Source: Variovorax sp. PAMC 28711
GTDB taxonomy: Bacteria > Pseudomonadota > Gammaproteobacteria > Burkholderiales > Burkholderiaceae_C
Direction: 5' to 3'
DNA: 64,000 nt
NCBI RefSeq assembly: GCF_001577265.1
Contig: NZ_CP014517.1
Coordinates: 3,570,501 to 3,634,500 of the forward strand
Both the position numbers and the translations under genes were made by a program. Under the pieces are notes generated by a model. It did no database searches. It was given only the letters and a program-made list of their open reading frames with translations, and was not told the origin of the DNA. Shown one piece after another: positions 27,126 through 34,796 of this stretch. Positions within the stretch are counted from its first letter, which is position 1, and each line of letters starts with the position of its first letter.

Positions 27126-27917
27126 TTGACGACTGAACTCATCGAACAACTCGAAGACGGCGTGCTCACGCTCACGCTGAACCGACCCGAGCGCCTCAAT
27201 GCACTGACGGTGCCGATGACGGATGCACTGCTCGATGCCCTGCGTCGCGCGGCGGTCGACACGAAAGTGCGCGCGGTGGTGCTGACTGGTGCCGGCCGCG
27301 GCTTCTGCGCGGGTGGCGACGTCAAGTCGATGGCCGACGACGACGACGCGAACCGCACGTTGGAATCGCGCACGCTGCAACTGCGCGAGCACATGGAATG
27401 TTCGCGTCTGCTGCGCGAAATGCCCAAGCCGACGATCGCCGTCGCGCGCGGCGCGGTCGCGGGCGCCGGCCTGTCGCTCGCGCTGGCGTGCGACCTGCTG
27501 ATCGCGAGCGACACGGTCAAGCTCGTTTCGGCCTTCGTCAAGGTCGGCCTCTCGGGCGACTTCGGCAGCACCTGGTTCCTGACCCAGCTGCTCGGGCCGC
27601 GTGCGCGCGCCTTCGCGCTGCTGTCGCCCATCGTCAAGGCGCCCGAAGCGCTGGCCATGGGATTGGTGACGCGCGTGGTGCCTGATGCCGAACTCGATGC
27701 CGAAGGCCGTGCCCTGGCGCTGCAGCTCGCTTCGGGCCCGACGATCACGCTGGGCCACATCAAGGCCAATCTGAACGCAGCCGAGCAGGGCGCTACGCTC
27801 GCCCAGGCGCTCGACCACGAGGCCATCCGCCACATCCGGTGCGGCATGACCGAAGACCACCTGGAAGCGGCGCACGCCTTCGTCGAGAAGCGCGCGCCCA
27901 AGTTTGTCAATCGCTGA
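27126..27917 (+). CDS. Enoyl-CoA hydratase/isomerase family protein, TTG start
   Basis: 263-residue crotonase with the oxyanion loop GRGFCAGGDVKSM near 58-70 and a VGLSGDFGSTWFL segment near 140. The start is a TTG: CAAGGAGACAAGAC sits immediately upstream with ideal spacing and no in-frame ATG gives a complete N-terminus (TELIEQLEDGVLTLTLNRPE). A weak start codon behind a strong ribosome site may set a lower translation level. Likely hydrates or isomerises the CoA ester made by the caiB product. Confidence 0.88.
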   Translation: MTTELIEQLEDGVLTLTLNRPERLNALTVPMTDALLDALRRAAVDTKVRAVVLTGAGRGFCAGGDVKSMADDDDANRTLESRTLQLREHMECSRLLREMPKPTIAVARGAVAGAGLSLALACDLLIASDTVKLVSAFVKVGLSGDFGSTWFLTQLLGPRARAFALLSPIVKAPEALAMGLVTRVVPDAELDAEGRALALQLASGPTITLGHIKANLNAAEQGATLAQALDHEAIRHIRCGMTEDHLEAAHAFVEKRAPKFVNR

Positions 27918-27927
27918 AGGAACCACC

Positions 27928-28695
27928 ATGGACAGCTTCTCTCTCAAGGGTAAAACCGCCATCGTCACCGGCTCTTCGCGCGGCATCGGCCGCGCGATCG
28001 CCGTGGCCTATGCACGCGCCGGCGCACGCGTCGTCGTCACCAGCCGCAAGGTGGACGCCTGCGCCGCCGTGGTCGAGCAACTGCGCGGCGAAGGCCTCGA
28101 AGCGATGGCCATCGCCTGCAACATCTCGCGCAAGGACGAGATCACCGCGCTGGTCGACCAGACCGAGAAGGCATGGGGTCCGGTCGATGTGCTGGTGTGC
28201 AACGCGGCTGTCAATCCGTACTACGGGCCGATGTCGGGCATCTCCGATGAAGCGTTCACCAAGGTGCTCGACGTGAACATCAAGTCGAATCTCTGGCTCA
28301 TCAACCGCGTGGCGCCGGGCATGGCCGAAAAGGGCAAGGGCTCGGTCGTCATCATCAGCTCGATCGCCGGGCTGACCGGCTCGCGCGTGCTGGGCGCCTA
28401 TGGCATTTCCAAGGCGGCCGACATCTCGCTGGCGCGCAGCCTCGCGCTCGAATGGGGCAAGCAGGGCATCCGCACCAACTGCATCGCGCCGGGCCTCATC
28501 AAGACCGATTTCGCCAAGGCGCTCTGGGACAACCCCGAGACGCTGGCCGGCGCGCTCAAGTCGAGCCCACTCAACATGATCGGCGAGCCGGAAGACATCG
28601 CCGGTGCGGCGCTGCTGCTGGGCTCTGACGCGGGTCGCTTCATCACGGGCACGACGATCGTGATCGACGGCGGCGCCACCATCGGAGGCGAGTGA
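27928..28695 (+). CDS. Short-chain dehydrogenase/reductase
   Basis: NAD(P)-dependent oxidoreductase of 255 residues, with the ATG at 27928 preceded by GAAGGAACC. Cofactor motif TGSSRGIG near residues 14-21; NAA(V) motif near 91; catalytic Ser and Tyr-x-x-x-Lys in SSIAGLTG and YGISK (about 142-163). By position it oxidises the 3-hydroxyacyl-CoA produced by the neighbouring hydratase. The next gene starts on its last base. Confidence 0.9.
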   Translation: MDSFSLKGKTAIVTGSSRGIGRAIAVAYARAGARVVVTSRKVDACAAVVEQLRGEGLEAMAIACNISRKDEITALVDQTEKAWGPVDVLVCNAAVNPYYGPMSGISDEAFTKVLDVNIKSNLWLINRVAPGMAEKGKGSVVIISSIAGLTGSRVLGAYGISKAADISLARSLALEWGKQGIRTNCIAPGLIKTDFAKALWDNPETLAGALKSSPLNMIGEPEDIAGAALLLGSDAGRFITGTTIVIDGGATIGGE

Positions 28696-29513
28696 TGAAC
28701 TACCAGGACATCACCGTTGCCACCGACGAGCGCGTCTGCACCATCACGCTGAACCGGCCGGAGCGCCTCAATGCGTGGACCGAGCGCATGGAGAAGGAAT
28801 TCCGCCAGGCCGTCGAAGCCGCCGAAGCCGATGACGCAGTGCGCGCCATCGTGGTGACGGGTGCCGGTCGGGGCTTCTGCGCCGGCGCCGACATGGACAT
28901 TCTGGAGGCCGGTGCGGCGTCGGGCGGCGAGGGCACGGCGAGCACGAGCGAACTGACGCCGAAAGCCGAGGGCATCGAGCGCAACTATGCGTGGCGCTTC
29001 AGCTACCTCTTGCGCGTGCGCAAACCCGTGTTCGCGGCCATCAACGGCCCCATCGCCGGCATCGGCCTGTGCATGGTGCTGTTCTGCGACTTCCGCTACA
29101 TGGCCGAGGGCCAGAAGCTGACCACGGCCTTCGCCAAGCGCGGGCTCATCGCCGAACACGGCGCATCGTGGATGCTGCCGCGCCTGGTCGGATTGACCAA
29201 TGCGCTCGACCTGTTGATGTCGGCACGCACGCTGGTGACGGCCGAGGCGGCCACGCTGGGGCTGGTCAAGGCGCTGCCGGTGGAGGGATTCCTGGCCGCC
29301 GTGCAGAAGACGGCGCGCGACCTGACTTTCCACGCCTCGCCGCGCTCCATTGGTGTCATCAAGCGGCAGGTGTACGACAGCTTGTTCCAGGACCTCGACC
29401 AGGCGTGGGCGCGGGCCGACGCCGACATGCAAGCCTCCTTCACGAGCGAAGATTTCCGTGAAGGTGTGGCGCATTTCCTCGAAAAGCGCACGCCGGCCTT
29501 CACCGGGCGCTGA
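28695..29513 (+). CDS. Enoyl-CoA hydratase/isomerase family protein
   Basis: Second crotonase of the operon, 272 residues. GRGFCAGADMDILE near 59-72 is the oxyanion loop; FAKRGLIAEHGASWMLPRLVG near 140-160 carries a Glu in the usual catalytic region. The ATG at 28695 shares a base with the preceding TGA (TGATG); a GTG three bases earlier is possible. It has only moderate similarity to the crotonase at 27126, so the two probably do different chemistry (for example hydration and isomerisation or hydrolysis). Confidence 0.88.
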   Translation: MNYQDITVATDERVCTITLNRPERLNAWTERMEKEFRQAVEAAEADDAVRAIVVTGAGRGFCAGADMDILEAGAASGGEGTASTSELTPKAEGIERNYAWRFSYLLRVRKPVFAAINGPIAGIGLCMVLFCDFRYMAEGQKLTTAFAKRGLIAEHGASWMLPRLVGLTNALDLLMSARTLVTAEAATLGLVKALPVEGFLAAVQKTARDLTFHASPRSIGVIKRQVYDSLFQDLDQAWARADADMQASFTSEDFREGVAHFLEKRTPAFTGR

Positions 29514-29533
29514 AATTGCTTGTGTTTTGAATA

Positions 29534-29543
29534 CGATATAACC
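29534..29543. promoter_or_regulatory. GntR-type operator candidate, copy 2
   Basis: CGATATAACC is centred between TTTGAA and TTCAAA arms (about 29526-29552), forming a larger dyad 33 bases before the GntR start. It shares GATATAAC with copy 1. Its location suggests autoregulation by the GntR protein. Confidence 0.45.
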
Positions 29544-29575
29544 TATTTCAAATCCGGGCATCGCCCGCACGCACC

Positions 29576-30283
29576 ATGGACGACACCCCGATCACCCGCG
29601 ACAGCCTCAACGCGCAGGCCTACGCACGCCTTTGCCGCGACCTCAAGGCGGGGCGTTTCGCGCCCGGTGAAAAACTCAAGCTGCGCGATCTCGCCGCCGA
29701 GATGGGCATCAGCCCCACGCCGGTGCGTGAGGCACTGGCCCGGCTGATCTCGGAGCAGGCACTCGAACAGATCGGGCACCATTCGGTGCGCGTGCCGGTC
29801 ATGAGTGAAGAACGCTTCGCAGAGGTGCGTGAACTGCGCCTGCTGCTCGAAGGCCGGGCCGCCGCCCATGCCGCCGGACATGCCGACGCCGCCGATGTGA
29901 AGCGCCTCGAAGCCATCCATGAACGCATGGCGGCCTGCCACGAGGCCAGCGACACGGCCGGCGAACTGCTCGAAGCCGAGCGTTTCCACATGGCCGTCTA
30001 TGCGCTGGCCGGCATGCCGGTGTTGCAGCGCATGGTCGAAGGCCTCTGGCTGCAATGCGGCCCGCTCATGAAGGCGTTGCAGACGCACGCGTTGGCCCAG
30101 CCGAGAAAGCAGCATCCCCACCACCTGATGCTGCGCGGCCTGCGCAAGCGCGACGGTGAAGTCGCGCGCCGTGGCGTGGAGGAAGAGATCGCCCGCACCA
30201 GCGCGCCGATCCTGGCCTACCTGCGCGAGCGCAGCGCGATCGCCGAATCGCCGGCGCGCAAGGTGGCGCGCGTCGCGGCCTGA
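29576..30283 (+). CDS. GntR-family regulator with FCD effector domain
   Basis: 235 residues: winged helix-turn-helix (about 15-75, LKLRDLAAEMGISPTPVREA) and an all-helical FCD ligand-binding domain (about 85-220, with the LRLLLEGRAAAHA start). Family members usually repress genes for uptake and breakdown of organic acids and bind a pathway intermediate. It lies downstream of the caiB operon in the same direction, and a shared operator motif sits before caiB, this gene and the ABC transporter at 47957. Confidence 0.9.
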   Translation: MDDTPITRDSLNAQAYARLCRDLKAGRFAPGEKLKLRDLAAEMGISPTPVREALARLISEQALEQIGHHSVRVPVMSEERFAEVRELRLLLEGRAAAHAAGHADAADVKRLEAIHERMAACHEASDTAGELLEAERFHMAVYALAGMPVLQRMVEGLWLQCGPLMKALQTHALAQPRKQHPHHLMLRGLRKRDGEVARRGVEEEIARTSAPILAYLRERSAIAESPARKVARVAA

Positions 30284-30503
30284 ACGTCTGGCGCTGAACG
30301 GCAATCTGGCGCCGGGCGGCGCGATCATCAAGCAGTCGGCGGCCGACGCCAAACGGATGGAGCACGAGGGCCGCGCGGAGGTGTTCGAGAACATGGAAGA
30401 CCTGGCAAACCGCATCCTTTTCCTGCAGACCGTGATGCAGGCCGACAAGGGCGTGGATTTCGACTTCCTGCGCGCCGCGCATACCGTGGGCAAGACGCCA
30501 TAG
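30282..30503 (+). pseudogene. Remnant of an IlvD/Edd-family dehydratase gene
   Basis: The frame starting inside the GntR stop reads ERLALNGNLAPGGAIIKQSA followed by EGRAEVFENMEDLANRI, which matches the C-terminal region of IlvD/Edd-type sugar-acid dehydratases (consensus GNLAPxGAxIK, then a GRAxVFE segment). The last 28 residues before the TAG (ending HTVGKTP) do not follow the dehydratase sequence and I cannot place them. No start, no N-terminal 400 residues and no iron-sulfur ligands remain. It fills the gap between the GntR gene and the LysR gene. Confidence 0.6.
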
Positions 30504-30512
30504 CGCTCGCCC

Positions 30513-31421
30513 TCAGCGTTTCCTCGACCGCGAGTTGCCGTCGGCCGGGTTGCCGAACACGGCCTGAGCCTGCAGCAAAAACGCCTGCGCCAATGCGGCG
30601 CGCGGCCCGTGCTGCGCCCAGACCAGGCCGACCCGGCGCACCGGCGCGCGCTCGGGGAGCGCGATGCGGGCGATCGCCATGCCGCTGTTCCACATCGGCT
30701 TCCAGTCGGGCAGCAGGGCCACGCCCAGCCCCTGCGCGACCAGCGCGGCCACGGCCATCAAGCCGTCGAGTTCGAGCCGCTGCTGCGGGCGTATGCCGTG
30801 GTCGCGCAGGTATCGGTCGGCCAGTTGGCCGCCCAGCACCGAGCGGTCGTAGCGGATGAAGGGTTGGGTGCGCAGCAGCTCATGCGCATCGGCCCGGCTG
30901 GCCAGCGCCGCCGGTGCGACGACGACCAGCGGCTCCTCGACCAGCGCGCACCAGTCGCAGTTCTTGCCGAGCGCGAACTGCGGCTCGACGATGATGGCCG
31001 CATCGAGCGCGCCGCTGGTCACCTGGCGGCACAGCTCCACCGAGCTGCTGGTCGCGATGAACACATTCAGCTCGGGATGTTTGTCGTACAGCCCCTTCAA
31101 CACCGGCGGCAACACGCTGGTCATCGCCGACACGAACACGCCGAGCCGCAACTCGCCGAGTGCCTGGCCATCGGCCGCAACGGCGCGCAGGTCGCGGATG
31201 TCGCGCAGGACCGCGCGCGCATGGTCGAGGATCTTCACGCCGGCCTCGGTCGGCTTGACGGAACGCCCCGCGCGTTTGACCAGGGCGGTGCCGAGATCGT
31301 CCTCGAGCGCCCGCACCCGCGCGGCGATGGCGGCCGGCGTCAGGTCGAGCCGGCGCGCCGCTTCGGCCAGCGAGCCGAACTCGACGACGGTGACGAAGCT
31401 TTGCAGGTAACGCAGATCCAT
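30513..31421 (-). CDS. LysR-family regulator of the DapA-like/dehydrogenase operon
   Basis: 302 residues: helix-turn-helix (MDLRYLQSFVTVVEFGSLAE, LTPAAIAARVRALEDDLG) and periplasmic-binding-like effector domain (about 92-295). Divergent from the DapA-like gene over 127 bases, so it most likely controls that operon. The effector is probably a substrate or intermediate of that pathway. Confidence 0.9.
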   Translation of the reverse strand: MDLRYLQSFVTVVEFGSLAEAARRLDLTPAAIAARVRALEDDLGTALVKRAGRSVKPTEAGVKILDHARAVLRDIRDLRAVAADGQALGELRLGVFVSAMTSVLPPVLKGLYDKHPELNVFIATSSSVELCRQVTSGALDAAIIVEPQFALGKNCDWCALVEEPLVVVAPAALASRADAHELLRTQPFIRYDRSVLGGQLADRYLRDHGIRPQQRLELDGLMAVAALVAQGLGVALLPDWKPMWNSGMAIARIALPERAPVRRVGLVWAQHGPRAALAQAFLLQAQAVFGNPADGNSRSRKR

Positions 31422-31461
31422 GGAAACGCCCTTGTCTTGATCTCCCTATGGGCGAACAACA

Positions 31462-31471
31462 ATAATCTTAT
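31462..31471. promoter_or_regulatory. Possible LysR binding site
   Basis: ATAATCTTAT (4-base arms ATAA/TTAT, spacer TC) lies in an unusually AT-rich patch midway between the LysR gene and the DapA-like gene. Short arms make this a weak call. Confidence 0.3.
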
Positions 31472-31548
31472 GTTCTGACGGCGGCGAACCGTACTGTTTG
31501 TTGTCGGGAGGCGATTTCATACTCAGGCGATCCCACCAGGAGAGAGCC

Positions 31549-32478
31549 ATGAGTTCCCCGCTGCGCGGCGTCTATGCGCCCGTCCTCACGCCGTTCGATC
31601 AAGACATGGCCCCGGACGTCGACCGTTTCATTGCACATTGCCGATGGGTCGTCGACAGTGGTGCCGGCCTGGCCGTCTTCGGCACCAATTCCGAAGCCGC
31701 CTCCTTGTCGGTCGACGAGCGCATCGGTTTGACCGACGCGCTGCTGGCGGCCGGCATCCCGGCGGCCCGGTTGATGCCCGGCACCGGTGCCTGCGCGCTG
31801 ACCGACGCGGTCACGCTTACCCGGCACGCGGTGGCCAGCGGCGCGCCGGGCGTGCTGATGCTGCCCCCGTTTTTCTTCAAGAACGTGTCCGACGACGGCG
31901 TGTTCGCGTATTACGCGGAGATCATCGAGCGGGTCGGCAGCGACAAGCTGGGCATCTACCTGTATCACATCCCCCAGTTCACGCAGGTGCCGATCACGCT
32001 GAGCCTGATCGAACGTCTGCTCAAGCGCTATCCGGACACGGTGCGCGGCGCCAAGGACTCCTCGGGCGACTGGAACAACTCGAAGGCCATGATCGAAGGC
32101 TATGCGTCCGAGGGCTTCGCGGTGTTCCCAGCCAGCGAGTCGCTGCTGTCGAAGTCGCTGGCCATCGGTGGTGCCGGCTGCATCAGCGCCACGATCAACA
32201 TGAACCCGGGCGGCATCCGTGCGCTGTTCGACGGCTGGAACACGCCGCAGGGCGAAGCGCTGCAGGCCGAGGCCGACGCGGTGCGGCTGATCTTCCAGGC
32301 CGCGCCGATGATTCCGGCGATGAAGCGCGTGGTCGCCGAGTTTGCACAGGACCCGGGCTGGTCCAGCGTGCGGCCACCGCTAGTCGCGCTCGACGAGGCC
32401 GCTGCCGCGGTCGTCCTGGCCGCCTTGCGTGGCGTCGAATTCGACATGCCCGCATACCCGCGGACCTCGCGCGGCTGA
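31549..32478 (+). CDS. DapA/NanA-family aldolase or dehydratase
   Basis: TIM-barrel class I lyase of 309 residues. Schiff-base Lys in GAKDSSGD at about residue 169; the active-site Tyr in YLYHIPQF near 137; GTNSEAASLSVDER near 42-55 is the pyruvate-binding loop variant. The ATG at 31549 follows CCAGGAGAGAGCC. Family members include dihydrodipicolinate synthase, 2-keto-3-deoxy sugar-acid aldolases and 5-dehydro-4-deoxyglucarate dehydratase. Co-transcription with a tartrate/malate-type dehydrogenase and a solute-binding protein favours a catabolic role over lysine synthesis. Confidence 0.88.
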   Translation: MSSPLRGVYAPVLTPFDQDMAPDVDRFIAHCRWVVDSGAGLAVFGTNSEAASLSVDERIGLTDALLAAGIPAARLMPGTGACALTDAVTLTRHAVASGAPGVLMLPPFFFKNVSDDGVFAYYAEIIERVGSDKLGIYLYHIPQFTQVPITLSLIERLLKRYPDTVRGAKDSSGDWNNSKAMIEGYASEGFAVFPASESLLSKSLAIGGAGCISATINMNPGGIRALFDGWNTPQGEALQAEADAVRLIFQAAPMIPAMKRVVAEFAQDPGWSSVRPPLVALDEAAAAVVLAALRGVEFDMPAYPRTSRG

Positions 32479-32492
32479 CCCAGGAGACACCC

Positions 32493-33572
32493 ATGAAAAC
32501 CTACAAGATCGCCACCATTCCGGGTGACGGCATCGGCAAGGAAGTCATCCCCGCCGGCCGCGCGGTGCTTGAATCGCTGGCCGGTTCGGGAAGCGACTTC
32601 GCCTTCGAGTTCGAGAACTTCGGGTGGGGCGGCGACTGGTACCGCGAGCACGGCGAGATGATGCCCGCCGACGGGCTCGACGCACTGCGCGACAAGGATG
32701 CGATCCTGTTCGGGTCGGCCGGCGACCCCGACATCCCCGACCACATCACGCTGTGGGGCCTTCGCCTGAAGATCTGCCAGGGCTTCGACCAGTACGCGAA
32801 TGTCCGGCCGACGCGCATCCTGCCCGGCATCGACGGCCCGCTCAAGCGCTGCGGCCCCAACGACCTCGACTGGGTGATCGTGCGAGAGAACTCCGAGGGC
32901 GAATACGCGGGCGTCGGCGGTCGCGTGCATCAGGGCCATCCGATCGAGGCGGCGACCGACGTGTCGATGATGACGCGCGCCGGGGTCGAACGCATCATGC
33001 GTTTTGCCTTCAAGCTCGCGCAGTCGCGGCCACGCAAGCTGCTGACGGTCGTCACCAAGAGCAATGCGCAGCGCCACGCGATGGTCATGTGGGACGAGAT
33101 CGCGGTGCAGATTGCCAAGGAGTTTCCCGACGTCCGCTGGGACAAGGAACTCGTCGATGCCGCCACCGCGCGCATGGTCAACCGGCCGGCCACGCTCGAC
33201 ACGCTCGTCGCCACCAACCTGCACGCCGACATCCTCAGTGACCTGGCCGCCGCACTGGCTGGCAGCCTGGGCATCGCGCCCACCGGCAACATCGATCCCG
33301 AGCGCCGCTACCCGTCGATGTTCGAGCCGATCCACGGCTCGGCCTTCGACATCATGGGCAAGGGCCTGGCCAACCCTGTCGGCACCTTCTGGTCGGTGGT
33401 GATGTTGCTGGAGCACCTCGGCGAGACCGCTGCGGCGCAACGCGTGATGGCGGCTGTCGAACACGTCACTGCCAACAAGGCGCTGCACACCCGCGACCTC
33501 GGCGGTAGCGCAGGAACGACCGACGTGACGCAAGCTGTATGCGCCCATCTGGCCCACCGCGCGCCGCACTGA
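32493..33572 (+). CDS. Tartrate/D-malate dehydrogenase (decarboxylating), isopropylmalate-dehydrogenase fold
   Basis: 359 residues, typical of TtuC/DmlA. NAD-dependent oxidation of tartrate, D-malate or a related beta-hydroxy acid, with decarboxylation in some members. Visible blocks: PGDGIGKEVIPAGRAVLE (residues 10-27), RPTRILPGIDGPL, VIVRENSEGEYAGVGGRVH (near 128-146), the catalytic Lys in VTKSNAQRHAM (near 188) and DILSDLAAALAGSLGIAPTG with its metal-binding Asp residues. CAGGAGACACCC precedes the ATG, 14 bases after the DapA-like gene. Confidence 0.9.
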   Translation: MKTYKIATIPGDGIGKEVIPAGRAVLESLAGSGSDFAFEFENFGWGGDWYREHGEMMPADGLDALRDKDAILFGSAGDPDIPDHITLWGLRLKICQGFDQYANVRPTRILPGIDGPLKRCGPNDLDWVIVRENSEGEYAGVGGRVHQGHPIEAATDVSMMTRAGVERIMRFAFKLAQSRPRKLLTVVTKSNAQRHAMVMWDEIAVQIAKEFPDVRWDKELVDAATARMVNRPATLDTLVATNLHADILSDLAAALAGSLGIAPTGNIDPERRYPSMFEPIHGSAFDIMGKGLANPVGTFWSVVMLLEHLGETAAAQRVMAAVEHVTANKALHTRDLGGSAGTTDVTQAVCAHLAHRAPH

Positions 33573-33610
33573 ACACTGCTTTCACAACAACGATGTCGGA
33601 GACAAACACC

Positions 33611-34615
33611 ATGACCGCTTCATTCTCTCGGCGACCACGCCGCCTGGCGCTCACGATCGCCCTTCAGGCGGCCGTGTGGGGCAGCTGCGCCTTCGGGACG
33701 CTGGCTTTCGCGCAAGACTGGCCAGCCAGGCCCATCACCATTGTCGTGCCGTTCCCGGCCGGCGGCACCACCGACGCGGTGGCGCGTGCGCTCGGCGAAT
33801 CGCTGTCCAAGAGCCTCGGCCAGCCGGTCCTCGTCGAAAGCAAACCGGGCGCCGGCACGACGCTGGGCGCCGACTACGTGGCCAAGGCCAAGCCCGACGG
33901 CTACACGCTGCTGATGGGTGCGGTCCATCACACCGTGGCGCCCAGCGTCTACAAGAAGCTGCCCTATGACTTCCAGAAGGATCTCGCGCCGGTCACCACC
34001 GTGGCGATGGTGCCCAATGTGCTGTCTGTCAATGCAGCGCTGACGCCTGCCAAGAGCGTGGCCGAGTTGGTCGCGCTGGCCAAGGCCTCGCCCGGCCAGC
34101 TGACCTTCGGCTCGAACGGCAACGGTACCGCCCAGCATCTGATCGGCACCCTGTTTCAGCTCGACACCGGCACGAGCCTGCTGCACGTGCCCTACAAGGG
34201 CAGCGCCCCGCTGACCACCGACCTGCTCGGCGGCCAGGTGACGATGTCCTTCGACAGCATCACGCCTGTGATCCAGCACATCAAGGCCGGCAAGCTGCGC
34301 GCGCTGGCCGTCACCACACACAAGCGCACGCCCATGCTGCCCGACGTTCCGACGCTCGAAGAGGCCGGCCTGAAGGGTTTCGACATCGAGACCTGGTATG
34401 GCGTGCTCGCGCCGGTGGCGACCCCGCCGGCCATCGTCGCCAAGCTCAATACCGAGATGCTCAAGGTCATCAGGTCGCCGGAATTCGCCGCGCGCATGAA
34501 GGACGCTGGCTGCGAGCCGCTGGGCAGCAGTCCGGCCGAGTTCGCGAGCCGCATCGCGAACGAAACCGTCAAGTTCGCCAAGATCGTCAAGCAAGGCAAT
34601 CTGGCGATCGAGTAA
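33611..34615 (+). CDS. Tripartite tricarboxylate-type substrate-binding protein (Bug/TctC)
   Basis: Periplasmic binding protein of 334 residues. Signal peptide with Arg-rich start and cleavage near TLAFA-QD (residue 37); the Bug domain begins DWPARPITIVVPFPAGGTTD, and PYKGSAPLTTDLLGGQ is the conserved ligand-site strand. The ATG at 33611 is preferred over 33593 because GGAGACAAACACC is its ribosome site. No TctAB membrane genes are adjacent, which is common for the expanded Bug families in betaproteobacteria. Its ligand is probably the acid used by this operon. Confidence 0.9.
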   Translation: MTASFSRRPRRLALTIALQAAVWGSCAFGTLAFAQDWPARPITIVVPFPAGGTTDAVARALGESLSKSLGQPVLVESKPGAGTTLGADYVAKAKPDGYTLLMGAVHHTVAPSVYKKLPYDFQKDLAPVTTVAMVPNVLSVNAALTPAKSVAELVALAKASPGQLTFGSNGNGTAQHLIGTLFQLDTGTSLLHVPYKGSAPLTTDLLGGQVTMSFDSITPVIQHIKAGKLRALAVTTHKRTPMLPDVPTLEEAGLKGFDIETWYGVLAPVATPPAIVAKLNTEMLKVIRSPEFAARMKDAGCEPLGSSPAEFASRIANETVKFAKIVKQGNLAIE

Positions 34616-34796
34616 ATCTGGGTTGCTCGCAGGCGCAGCGCGCGCCGCATGCAGCAGGACGATGCACCTGCATGCCGAATATTCATCCGCCCCGGTTGCC
34701 GACTGCTGGCCTTGCCGTCATCATCGTGGACACAAGCGGGATGCCGACTGCCATGGCAAACCCGCACCGGCCCGACCGATACGGAGACAAGCCAGG

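Noticed and set aside
25827..27986. 719-codon reverse-strand frame opposite caiB and the crotonase
   Set aside because: Composition is that of an antisense frame, and it would cover two well-supported genes and their promoter.
31549..32478. Lysine-biosynthetic dihydrodipicolinate synthase
   Set aside because: Operon with a hydroxy-acid dehydrogenase, Bug protein and LysR, and a divergent pyruvate loop, favour a catabolic lyase of the same family.
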